Source: Xanthobacteraceae bacterium (GTDB lineage: Bacteria > Pseudomonadota > Alphaproteobacteria > Rhizobiales > Xanthobacteraceae). Taken from it: a DNA stretch of 10,155 nt. The stretch is taken from contig JASHRR010000195.1 of the NCBI GenBank assembly GCA_030037185.1, forward strand, positions 1 to 10,155, given 5' to 3'. The notes under the pieces are model-generated. The model did no database searches. It saw only the letters and a program-made list of their open reading frames with translations, and was not told the DNA's origin. This document shows, one piece after another, positions 1 through 5,902 of the stretch (within the stretch, counting starts at the first letter, position 1; every line of letters begins with the position of its first letter). The translations under genes and the position numbers were made by a program.

Positions 1-21
1 TGGGGGAGTTAGTAACGAGAC

Positions 22-48
22 TGGGGACAGACGCGACGCTGGTCCCCA
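22..48. repeat. 7-bp inverted repeat at the transposase break point
   Basis: TGGGGAC at 22-28 pairs with GTCCCCA at 42-48, leaving a 13-base loop. It sits exactly where similarity to IS110 transposase stops. It may mark a recombination or insertion boundary, or be chance in GC-rich DNA. No T-tract follows on either strand, so a terminator is not favoured. Confidence 0.3.
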
Positions 49-178
49 CGAGGGCATCACGTAGCCATTGCGATAGCGGTCCAGCCTCCAGACCGATGCG
101 CGTCAGGGTTACGCCAACCTCGCTCAACCAGGCGATCAGCGCCGTTGGTTCGCTCGAAACCTCGCCTTCCCGGACAAT
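47..178 (-). pseudogene. IS110-family transposase remnant (N-terminal fragment)
   Basis: Read on the minus strand, 44 codons without a stop give a peptide beginning IVREGEVSSEP and ending GLEAGPLSQWLRDALV. The wording matches the N-terminal RuvC-like (DEDD) part of IS110-family transposases, where 'G-L-E-A-G-P-L-S-Q-W-L' is a hallmark segment. Family members are about 340 residues, so only about an eighth is present. The match ends abruptly after LRDALV at base 47 and does not continue into the usual TDRNDA segment. Upstream the frame passes through stops instead of the start-proximal 'GLDVS' motif. It is a dead fragment truncated at both ends, not an active element. No terminal repeats or second open reading frame are visible. 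Family recognition is by eye from motif memory. Confidence 0.7.
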
Positions 179-400
179 GGGAACTATGTCAACGCTGTAG
201 CCCTATGACTCAGCCTAGCGGAGACACATGGGGTTGGTTAGGCTGGGCACTATTCTCCGGAGAGGGGCAAAGGCGGTGATCTTGAGCGAAGAAAAGCTCG
301 TCGAGGCGCGCAAAGAACTCCTCGGCGTCGCATTGGATAGGTGCACGCCTGATGCGGCCGTCATAGCAGTGTTTCTGGGCGGATCGCTGGCGCCGCGCCG

Positions 401-1010
401 CGGCGAGACGGAGAGGCGGGCTATAACCTTGGGATTTCATAGAATTTCGATGCCGTGATCTTGGATCTCGGACTTCCGGGCATGCACGGCGTCGATGTGC
501 TCAAGCGCTGGCGGGCGATCGGATGCGCGATGCCAGTATTGATACTCACCGCCCGCAGGAGCTGGTCGGAAAAGGTCGAAGGGCTCAATGCGGGGGCTGA
601 CGATTACATCGCCAAGCCTTCTCACATTCAGGAGATCGTCGCGCGGCTACGTGCACTGATCCGCCGTGCGGCCTGAAGGCCGTCGCCTACTCTTGTCTAC
701 AAGAATATCGAGCTCTCGCCGGCATCGGGAAGCGTAACCATCGCCGACCGGCAAGCCGGTTGAATTGACAGCGGAGGAACCTCGCATTCTCAACTATTTC
801 ATGCATCGACAGGGTCGGGTCATCTCGCAATCGCAGTTGCTTGAGCATCTGTATGCAGCAGACAGCGATCGTGATCCCAACACGATCGAGGTCTATGTGG
901 CGCGCCTTCGCCGAAAGTTAGGACGCGATTCGATCAAGACGCTGCGCGGCCTGGGGTATCGGTTCGGATGGAGGCCGCATCACTTTTCAGGAGCCTTCGA
1001 GCTCGGCTGA
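401..1010 (+). pseudogene. decayed OmpR/PhoB-family response regulator (PhoP/QseB-like)
   Basis: The gene can be reassembled across three lesions. From about 401 the frame reads RDGEAGYNLG, then hits a TAG at 440-442. It resumes as [12 protein letters not shown] (phospho-acceptor Asp codon at 464-466), followed by LTA and the conserved lysine in AKP of a receiver domain, and stops at TGA 674-676. Beyond it the same frame continues with linker residues (LVYKNIELSPASGSVTI) until one extra base near 755 shifts it into the frame opening at 756. That frame reads PVELTAEEPRILNYF and then a winged-helix domain with IEVYVARLRRKLG and TLRGLGYRFG. The first ~30 residues, including the acidic 'VEDD' pocket, are not found in any frame. 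Family members are about 220-230 residues. Its end overlaps the kinase start by 43 bases, typical for a two-component operon. With three independent lesions and a lost N-terminus it is a pseudogene rather than a sequencing slip. Confidence 0.88.
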
Positions 1011-2347
1011 TTATTGGTGCGGCCATCTGGATTGCGATCGGCGTCTACGCGTCCGGCATCTTCATCGCTGAATTGTTCCGACAATTCGCAACGAGTCTGG
1101 TGGAAAGCGAGCTCCGCACGGACATGGAAGAGCTGATGACGCTGATCGACGTTGATGGTACGGGATTTCCGCACTTGGCTCGTCCGCTCAGTGACCCCCG
1201 TTTTGGCCAAGATGGCTCCGGCTTCTCGTGGCAGGTAAGCCGGGCCGGCAGGAGCCTGATAAAGTCCCTTTCCGCCAGCACCACCGACTTGCCGGTAGCC
1301 AGCGACACGCTTGCGACGAACGAAGTACGCCAGCTCATGCTGGAAGGTCCGCTGGGGCCAATGATCGTCTACGAACGACTGTTCCTGCCCGAGGAGAGCA
1401 CGCTGCCGCCTTTGCGGATTCAGGTGGGTGCTGAACTGATGGTAATTGAACGGATGGCGCCGACGTTCGAGATACCCCTGACCGTTTCACTTGTGCTGCT
1501 CGCGCTGGCGCTTGGCGCTGCAGCGACATTGCAAGTATCTTTCGGCCTTCGACCAATGTCTCGGCTGAGGCGGGCTCTTGGTGCCATCGGCTCCGCAAGC
1601 GCCGATAAGCTGCCTTCCGACTTCCCCTCCGAAGTTCAGCCGCTGGTCGACGATCTCAACAACCTCATCGAAATCAATTCAGAAATGCTGGTGCGTGCGC
1701 GAGCACAGGCGGGGAACCTGGCACATGGATTGAAAACGCCCCTTGCTGTTCTGATCGATGAAGCCGACCGGCTCAAACGTCGTGGCGAGTCGGAATCGGC
1801 GGATGTCATTTTGCAGCAACTTCAACGTATGCAGCGCCAAATTGACTATCAGATCGCGCGGGCCCGCGCCGCCGCGTCGCGTTCCGTACCTGGTGTCGTC
1901 GCTCCAGTCGCGCCGGCCGTGGACAATATCATCAGCGCGATGAAGCGCCTCTACGACAGTAAGAAGTTGCAAATAGGCGCAGACATCCAACCGCAATGTG
2001 CGGCGTTATGCGACCCGATGGATCTCAATGAGATGCTTGCCAATTTGATAGACAATGCTTGCAAGTGGGGGGTCAGCGCAATCACGATTCGCGGCTTCGT
2101 AAACAAGAGCAAGACACAAATCGTAATCGAAATCGAAGATGATGGGCCGGGACTTCCGCCGGAGGCGCTCGATCGGGTATTCAAGATCGGCGAACGCCTC
2201 GACGAACAGGTTCCAGGGTCAGGCTTGGGATTGGCGATCGTTCGAGATCTCGCTCATCTGTATGGCGGCCAAATCGAGCTCGCCCGCTCTGTCCGGGGCG
2301 GATTGAGAGCGACGCTCGAACTGCCTGCGGCCCGCGGGCTCGGTTGA
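968..2347 (+). CDS. PhoQ-like two-component sensor histidine kinase (459 aa)
   Basis: Inner-membrane sensor that would autophosphorylate and pass phosphate to an OmpR-type regulator. Visible domains: TM1 about 13-36; a periplasmic sensor region about 37-168; TM2 about 169-191; a HAMP-like linker beginning FGLRPMSRLRRAL (192-204); the H-box GNLAHGLKTPLAVL with His253; N-box NEMLANLIDNACKWG (354-368); G1 DDGPG (391-395); G2 GSGLGLAIV (417-425). The H-box variant H-x-L-K-T-P, with Lys in place of the usual Glu, is the PhoQ-type form. All catalytic boxes are present and the length is normal for the class. The ATG at 968 lies inside the end of the broken response regulator, suggesting former translational coupling; the upstream ribosome site is weak. 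Sensing ligand unknown: the periplasmic domain has no motif I recognise. With its regulator destroyed, it is either an orphan partnering with a distant regulator or on its way to decay. Confidence 0.92.
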   Translation: MEAASLFRSLRARLIIGAAIWIAIGVYASGIFIAELFRQFATSLVESELRTDMEELMTLIDVDGTGFPHLARPLSDPRFGQDGSGFSWQVSRAGRSLIKSLSASTTDLPVASDTLATNEVRQLMLEGPLGPMIVYERLFLPEESTLPPLRIQVGAELMVIERMAPTFEIPLTVSLVLLALALGAAATLQVSFGLRPMSRLRRALGAIGSASADKLPSDFPSEVQPLVDDLNNLIEINSEMLVRARAQAGNLAHGLKTPLAVLIDEADRLKRRGESESADVILQQLQRMQRQIDYQIARARAAASRSVPGVVAPVAPAVDNIISAMKRLYDSKKLQIGADIQPQCAALCDPMDLNEMLANLIDNACKWGVSAITIRGFVNKSKTQIVIEIEDDGPGLPPEALDRVFKIGERLDEQVPGSGLGLAIVRDLAHLYGGQIELARSVRGGLRATLELPAARGLG

Positions 2348-2408
2348 GAGCGACGCCCGGCAAACTCGACAGTTGCCTTGCATCTAGCGATCTCGGGGCG
2401 CCAGCTTC

Positions 2409-2437
2409 CTTTCAGGTTCGCTTCAGCTCGCTTTCAG
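2409..2437 (+). promoter_or_regulatory. operator 1: triple TTCAG direct repeat, 11-bp phase
   Basis: TTCAG occurs at 2411-2415, 2422-2426 and 2433-2437, each exactly 11 bp apart, placing all half-sites on the same face of the helix. Bases 2409-2429 are identical to the reverse complement of 5563-5583. Direct half-sites repeated every 10-11 bp are the established binding pattern of OmpR/PhoB-family regulators (PhoB, PmrA, QseB). TATGAA at 2443-2448 could be part of a -10 element, but no clean -35/-10 pair is seen. The site lies 260 bases before the cytochrome start and points the same way. Assignment to the neighbouring kinase/regulator family is inference. Confidence 0.72.
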
Positions 2438-2686
2438 CTTGGTATGAATTGATAGACGCGTCTGAGCGCTGGAAATCACTTTCGGGGGCAAGTTGGCAGG
2501 GTGCGTGTACGCGGGGGTGCTTACCACCGGGCGAATTGTCATTTGCTGGTCCGGTCCGATTCAACATCAGATAGGACACGAGGTCACGCGCTCTGAACGA
2601 TGGTAAATGGGGTTCCGATCCCGGCGATCCAAGTCGAACTGTCCGACAGGCGGCTGGCTCACCGTGACGAGGGTCCTACCCGCATA

Positions 2687-2692
2687 AGGAGG
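2687..2692 (+). promoter_or_regulatory. ribosome binding site deciding the cytochrome start
   Basis: A perfect AGGAGG lies six bases before the ATG at 2699. This is the strongest Shine-Dalgarno sequence inside the window and selects 2699 over the longer in-frame ATG at 2600. The shorter protein then places its hydrophobic export segment near the N-terminus, as expected for a cytochrome c. Confidence 0.8.
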
Positions 2693-2698
2693 AAATAC

Positions 2699-3589
2699 AT
2701 GGCTAACACCGGACCAGATATGGCGCCGCGCCCGTTTTTGCTGCCGTCGGCTCGAAAATCGTACCTTGGGTCGGCTGCCTTCGTTGTGCTGGCAGTCGCT
2801 GCCGCCGTCAACACAGCGGCGTCGCAGTCGCCGCCGGAGGAAGAGTACGGCGAATTCCTGGCCCGGCCGAAGGAATTAGCTTCCGTCCCGGCCAATGACA
2901 TCGCCAAATCAATTCGTCTGAACGCAGGGGCGAAACTGCTTGGCAAGAAGGTCTACGATAAGAATTGCGCCGCATGCCACGGTGCCGACCTTAAGGGAAG
3001 CTCCGAGCTGCACACGCCGGATTTGACTGACGCCGACTGGCGGTTTTCCGGCGACGATTTGGCTTCAGGCGGGACCGTCAAATTTCCATCCGACGTCGAA
3101 TGGACCGTCCGCTATGGTATCCGATCGGACCATCCGAACGCGCGGGGATTAGAGGCCGACATGCTGGCTTACGATCCAAAGTATCGTACCAAGGATGACA
3201 TCAAGGAGTTCGGGAGCGGGAGATTTCTGTCCGCCGAGGAGATCGGCGACGTAGCCGAATATGTTCTCCAGATTAGCGGTCAAGATGCCGATGCCGCCAG
3301 GGCTGCCCGCGGCGAGAAGCTCTTTAACGACGGCGCCAAGGGTAACTGCTTCGACTGCCACGGTGCGGATGGAACTGGAAGCGACCCAATCGGATCGACC
3401 AATCTGACCCAGCCGCGCTTGTATCTTTACGGCTCCGATCGCGCATCAATCCTGCAGTCGATCAATCGCGGCCGCCGCGGGTTGATGCCGGCGTTCGAGG
3501 GCAAGCTTAAACCGGAAGAGATCAAGGCTGTCTCTGTCTACGTTCACTCTCGCGCCGGAACGCAAGAGGCCGCCGCCTCTGCCAAATGA
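2699..3589 (+). CDS. CcoP-like diheme cytochrome c (296 aa)
   Basis: Periplasmic electron-transfer protein with two covalently bound c-type hemes. From the ATG at 2699: a hydrophobic export or anchor segment at about 22-42 (ends AAVNTAASQS); first heme site C90-A-A-C93-H94; second heme site C217-F-D-C220-H221. A C-terminal stretch with NLTQPRLYLYG, INRGRRGLMPAF (Met263, likely axial ligand) and KPEEIKAVSVYVHS is characteristic of CcoP/FixP, the cbb3 oxidase subunit III. Met155 is a candidate sixth ligand of the first heme. The typical CcoP N-terminal membrane domain is absent and no ccoN/O genes are here, so it is a stand-alone relative and not an oxidase subunit. Downstream on the same strand is an MsrQ-like heme b protein, a plausible redox partner. 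Expression is probably controlled by the TTCAG operator upstream. Electron donor and acceptor are not known. Confidence 0.9.
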   Translation: MANTGPDMAPRPFLLPSARKSYLGSAAFVVLAVAAAVNTAASQSPPEEEYGEFLARPKELASVPANDIAKSIRLNAGAKLLGKKVYDKNCAACHGADLKGSSELHTPDLTDADWRFSGDDLASGGTVKFPSDVEWTVRYGIRSDHPNARGLEADMLAYDPKYRTKDDIKEFGSGRFLSAEEIGDVAEYVLQISGQDADAARAARGEKLFNDGAKGNCFDCHGADGTGSDPIGSTNLTQPRLYLYGSDRASILQSINRGRRGLMPAFEGKLKPEEIKAVSVYVHSRAGTQEAAASAK

Positions 3590-3726
3590 CGAAGAGTGAG
3601 CTGAGGGTGGGCACTCGCGGTAGGCTTTGTTGAGGCCCTGGCGCGATGATCGCCCTCGTCGCTTCCCCGCCATTGGTGAGATGGCGGTCGTGACCGGCAG
3701 TGCCCTGAGGTGCACAAACCGCCCGC

Positions 3727-3745
3727 AGCCGTCGTCATGACGGCT
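3727..3745. repeat. 7-bp stem-loop between cytochrome and MsrQ-like genes
   Basis: AGCCGTC (3727-3733) and GACGGCT (3739-3745) form a perfect stem with a five-base loop. No T-run follows, so it is a poor intrinsic terminator. It could stabilise or process a two-gene message, or be chance. The 265-base gap around it (3590-3854) shows no gene. Confidence 0.35.
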
Positions 3746-3854
3746 TCCTCAGCATGCCGACGTTCTGCCGGAATATGGAGTCGAAATGGCAGGAGCTTAA
3801 GCGGCCGATACTTCAATCGTTGATATCGAGTTCACAGAATGAAAGGAAAATGCG

Positions 3855-4736
3855 ATGGGCAGGACCGCCGCTCGGCGTTCGCACCTGATCTGGCCCTGGC
3901 AAGATCGGAACAACCAGTTTTCCTGGCTGAAGGCGAGCGTGTTTACGGTGATGTTCGCGCCCGGGATTTGGCTCGTCTACCAAGTCGCCGCGGGGGAATT
4001 TGGACCCGTTCCGCTCGGCGGTATGACCTATTGGTCCGGTGTATGGGCGACCGCGCTCCTTCTGCTCGCCTTGGCAATAACGCCGGCACTGACGATAACG
4101 CAATGGGGACAACTTATCATTGTTCGGCGAATGATCGGCGTGGCGGCGCTCGCCTATACGATTGCCCACATCATCATCTATTTCGCGCTGCGGTTCTGGA
4201 ATTTTGCATCCATTGCCCATGAGATGGCAACGAGGCTCAGCCTGATCGTGGCGAGCATCGCAACAATCGGATTGATTGCGTTGGGAGCGACGTCGGTCGA
4301 TGTTGCGGTGCGGCGAATGGGAGCAAAAGGCTGGCAACAGCTCCATAACGCGATCTACGCGATTACGGCGCTGGCCCTCGTCCACTACCTGCTGTCGCCG
4401 GACGCATATCCGGAGCAGTACTTGATGAGCGGAATGTTTTTCTGGCTCATCGGCTGGCGAGTAGTGAATCGCCGCGGTCACGGAAGCGATGTCAGCGCCC
4501 TGGCATTACTTGCGGTAGGCGCGAGCCTATTTGCGGCATTTCTTGAAGCGGGCTGGCTTTGGGCCTACCATGATTATGAGCCTCTCGGCACGCTCGGCAA
4601 CAATCTCAGTCTCGTCCTCGGCGTTTCCCCCGCTTGGAAGATTCTCATCGTGGGACTTCTGATCGCTCTAGGAGCCGGGAGCAGGCAGGCTCTCGGTCTC
4701 AAGATGCCAGGCTTTCCTGATCGCAAAATCGGATGA
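3855..4736 (+). CDS. MsrQ/YedZ-like heme b membrane protein, C-terminally extended (293 aa)
   Basis: Polytopic inner-membrane protein of the ferric-reductase-like transmembrane family. Hydrophobic segments lie near 27-45, 58-78, 90-113, 124-146, 163-181, 187-203, 214-235 and 251-273. His105 (in YTIAHIIIYF), His164 (in GWQQLHNAIYAI) and His177 (in LVHYLL) match the spacing of the heme-ligand histidines of E. coli MsrQ (about 60 and 13 residues apart). MsrQ passes quinol-derived electrons to the periplasmic methionine sulfoxide reductase MsrP. No MsrP (molybdopterin) gene is in the window; the neighbour is a diheme cytochrome c instead. At 293 residues it exceeds the roughly 200-220 of classical MsrQ, with about 80 extra C-terminal residues containing two more membrane helices. 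The ATG at 3855 has AAAGGA at 3842-3847, seven bases upstream. Function in this context is inference: electron transfer between the membrane and the cytochrome is plausible. Confidence 0.85.
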   Translation: MGRTAARRSHLIWPWQDRNNQFSWLKASVFTVMFAPGIWLVYQVAAGEFGPVPLGGMTYWSGVWATALLLLALAITPALTITQWGQLIIVRRMIGVAALAYTIAHIIIYFALRFWNFASIAHEMATRLSLIVASIATIGLIALGATSVDVAVRRMGAKGWQQLHNAIYAITALALVHYLLSPDAYPEQYLMSGMFFWLIGWRVVNRRGHGSDVSALALLAVGASLFAAFLEAGWLWAYHDYEPLGTLGNNLSLVLGVSPAWKILIVGLLIALGAGSRQALGLKMPGFPDRKIG

Positions 4737-5131
4737 TTCTTATTTGCTGGGGCTGCGGACAACAATGCCCTGATGCGTGGCGGTGGTCGCCCCTCGAGCG
4801 CGTTCGGGATGCAGGAACGGCGAAACGGAGAGCCGCAATCGACTGGCCAGAAGGGCACGGCGATCGCCTCCGCCGCGCTGAACTGGCAGCCTGTCGGGCG
4901 GATCGATGATGCTGAGTTCAGGCGCCGTTCGAAACGTCACGGCGGTCATGAAATCGCCGTCCTTGCGAGACAAGAACCGCGCATCACGCCGGCTGCATGG
5001 AAACAAAAGTGAAGAAGCGGCCGCGAGCGCAATCCACAGCTGTCCAGCCGGTCATCGGCAGGCCGCAAGGGAGCCCGCATGTTGGTGCACGCTTTCCTGT
5101 AACACGCCTTAGCCGGCAATCGCACCAGCAC
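4737..5131. other. gap between convergent genes, no convincing gene
   Basis: 395 bases lie between the converging MsrQ-like and CsoR-like genes. A minus-strand frame from an ATG at 4949 (AAGGA about ten bases upstream) to a TAA at 4740-4742 would give 69 residues containing IIDPPDRLPVQ. I recognise no family and its third-position GC bias is modest. No hairpin followed by T-residues was seen, so the terminators of the two converging genes are not identified. Confidence 0.35.
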
Positions 5132-5410
5132 CTACTTCAGATAAGAGTGAACGATGTCGATCAACTCCTCGGCCGCAAGCGCGCGCTCTGTGTCTGGCTC
5201 TCGTAAAGGATCGGCAACCCGCATTCGAACATAGTCTTCAATGACTTCGGCCATAAGACCGTTGATGGCGCCCCGCGCGCTGGTGATGATGCGCAACATG
5301 TCGGAACAGCCGATTTCCCGTTCGAGTGCGCGTTCGACAGCTTCAATTTGTCCGCGAATCCTTCGTACGCGGTTAACCAGCTTGGTCTTTTCCCGAGTCG
5401 TATCCAGCAC
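5132..5410 (-). CDS. CsoR/RcnR/FrmR-family transcriptional repressor (92 aa)
   Basis: Small all-helical DNA-binding repressor of the DUF156 family, whose members sense copper, nickel/cobalt, formaldehyde or sulfane sulfur. The protein reads VNRVRRIRGQIEAVERALE (12-30), GCSDML with Cys35, ARGAINGLMAEVIEDY (45-60) and ends ELIDIVHSYLK, a complete member of usual length. The open frame extends upstream to 5761, but the GTG at 5410 is preferred: GGAGGGG lies three bases upstream (5414-5420), and with this start Cys35, residue 60 and residue 64 line up with E. coli/Salmonella FrmR and RcnR numbering. Unusually, position 60 is Tyr (His in RcnR/FrmR), 64 is Arg (His/Glu), and residue 2 is Leu, not FrmR's Pro2. 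Only the cysteine of the known sensing sites remains. Operator 2 lies about 145 bases upstream, implying control by an OmpR-type regulator. No metal exporter or formaldehyde gene is adjacent. Confidence 0.88.
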   Translation of the reverse strand: MLDTTREKTKLVNRVRRIRGQIEAVERALEREIGCSDMLRIITSARGAINGLMAEVIEDYVRMRVADPLREPDTERALAAEELIDIVHSYLK

Positions 5411-5413
5411 GCG

Positions 5414-5420
5414 CCCCTCC
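5414..5420 (-). promoter_or_regulatory. ribosome binding site supporting the GTG start at 5410
   Basis: On the minus strand GGAGGGG is followed, after three bases, by GTG. The spacing is shorter than ideal, but the resulting protein matches the family length and residue numbering exactly. A start farther upstream would lie at or before the promoter suggested by operator 2. Confidence 0.6.
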
Positions 5421-5554
5421 CAACTGCGCAGATTTTGCCGCGCAATGTTTTCCTGGCAATCGGCGACACCAATTAAAACCAGCCCTTGGCCCTCCCGCAG
5501 AAAGGCACAAGCATCGCCTTTCGGCGCTGGCCGGGAACATTCAATCACGCCTAC

Positions 5555-5583
5555 CTGAAAAAGAGCTGAAGCGAACCTGAAAG
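5555..5583 (-). promoter_or_regulatory. operator 2: triple TTCAG direct repeat, 11-bp phase
   Basis: On the minus strand TTCAG lies at 5581-5577, 5570-5566 and 5559-5555, with exact 11-bp steps. A degenerate fourth half-site, TACAG, lies one step further upstream (5592-5588). Twenty-one bases (5563-5583) are identical to operator 1, and downstream of the third half-site both copies also share GG and TGA at the same offsets. It points toward the CsoR-like gene and starts its message about 120-145 bases before the GTG. This is probably a binding site of the same OmpR/PhoB-family regulator as operator 1. Confidence 0.72.
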
Positions 5584-5806
5584 AAAGCTGTATCGCTGAT
5601 GCCAAGCGCTCCTCTAGCGCCGCTCGAGACCGATATCGGCCAGTCGCAGCGTGGACTGATGATCGATACCGAACCCGGCGACACGCCGAAGCGAGGCCGT
5701 GATTGTGATTCGACGGCAGGGAATCGCCGCGCCAGGGATCGTTCAAGCAGACCACCGCCAATGAGGTCGCCCCGGCTGCAGCGCAAAATCGGCCGTCATT
5801 GAAGCT

Positions 5807-5854
5807 TTAAGCATCGCCAATTTCCGTTAAGGCTGGTGCCAAATCGACCTTAAG
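5807..5854 (+). promoter_or_regulatory. three TTAAG motifs upstream of the kinase-fusion gene
   Basis: TTAAG occurs at 5807-5811, 5827-5831 and 5850-5854, 20 and 23 bases apart, about two helical turns each. In GC-rich DNA three copies in 48 bases are unexpected. TTAAG-type half-sites are used by PmrA/QseB regulators, but the usual spacing is one turn, so this is a weak operator candidate. No clear -35/-10 pair was found. Confidence 0.25.
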
Positions 5855-5902
5855 ATGCTATCAATCTTGGGCCACCTAAAGCGACGATGTTTCGGGGAGT
5901 TG

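Larger units (their letters stand above)
2348..2698 (+). other. long leader/intergenic region of the cytochrome gene
   Basis: 351 bases between the kinase stop and the cytochrome start. It contains the triple TTCAG operator near its left end and the ribosome site at its right end. The frame of the cytochrome gene stays open back to an ATG at 2600, but the extra 33 residues lack signal-peptide character and the 2600 ATG has no clear ribosome site. If transcription starts near the operator, the message has a leader of about 250 bases. I see no further gene and no recognisable riboswitch fold. Confidence 0.5.
5411..5902. other. divergent intergenic region (repressor and kinase-fusion promoters)
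   Basis: 492 bases between the divergently oriented CsoR-like and kinase-fusion genes. It contains operator 2 (minus strand) and three TTAAG motifs before the kinase gene. The minus-strand frame of the CsoR-like gene is open through much of it, up to 5761, but the extension has no family resemblance. A 67-residue plus-strand frame from 5599 is Arg/Pro-rich and looks non-coding. I see no other gene. Confidence 0.5.

Noticed and set aside
228..458. 76-residue plus-strand frame before the regulator remnant
   Set aside because: No family resemblance, and its end overlaps the regulator's true frame in a different phase.
440..756. Programmed frameshift or stop-codon readthrough in the response regulator
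   Set aside because: Two stops, a separate one-base insertion and a missing N-terminus together point to decay and not recoding; no slippery heptamer is visible at the shift.
2616..2636. tRNA T-arm-like GGGGTTCCGATCCC
   Set aside because: The loop does not fit the TTCRANY pattern, and no acceptor, D or anticodon arm can be drawn around it.
2600..2698. Longer cytochrome start at the ATG at 2600
   Set aside because: The ATG at 2699 has a perfect AGGAGG, and the extension would bury the export signal behind 33 charged residues.
3813..4481. 222-residue minus-strand open frame
   Set aside because: It lies antisense to the MsrQ-like gene, and its His/Arg-rich composition is that of a shadow frame.
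5411..5761. N-terminal extension of the CsoR-like protein to 209 residues
   Set aside because: The family is about 90 residues, the GTG at 5410 has a ribosome site and exact family numbering, and the extension would cross operator 2.
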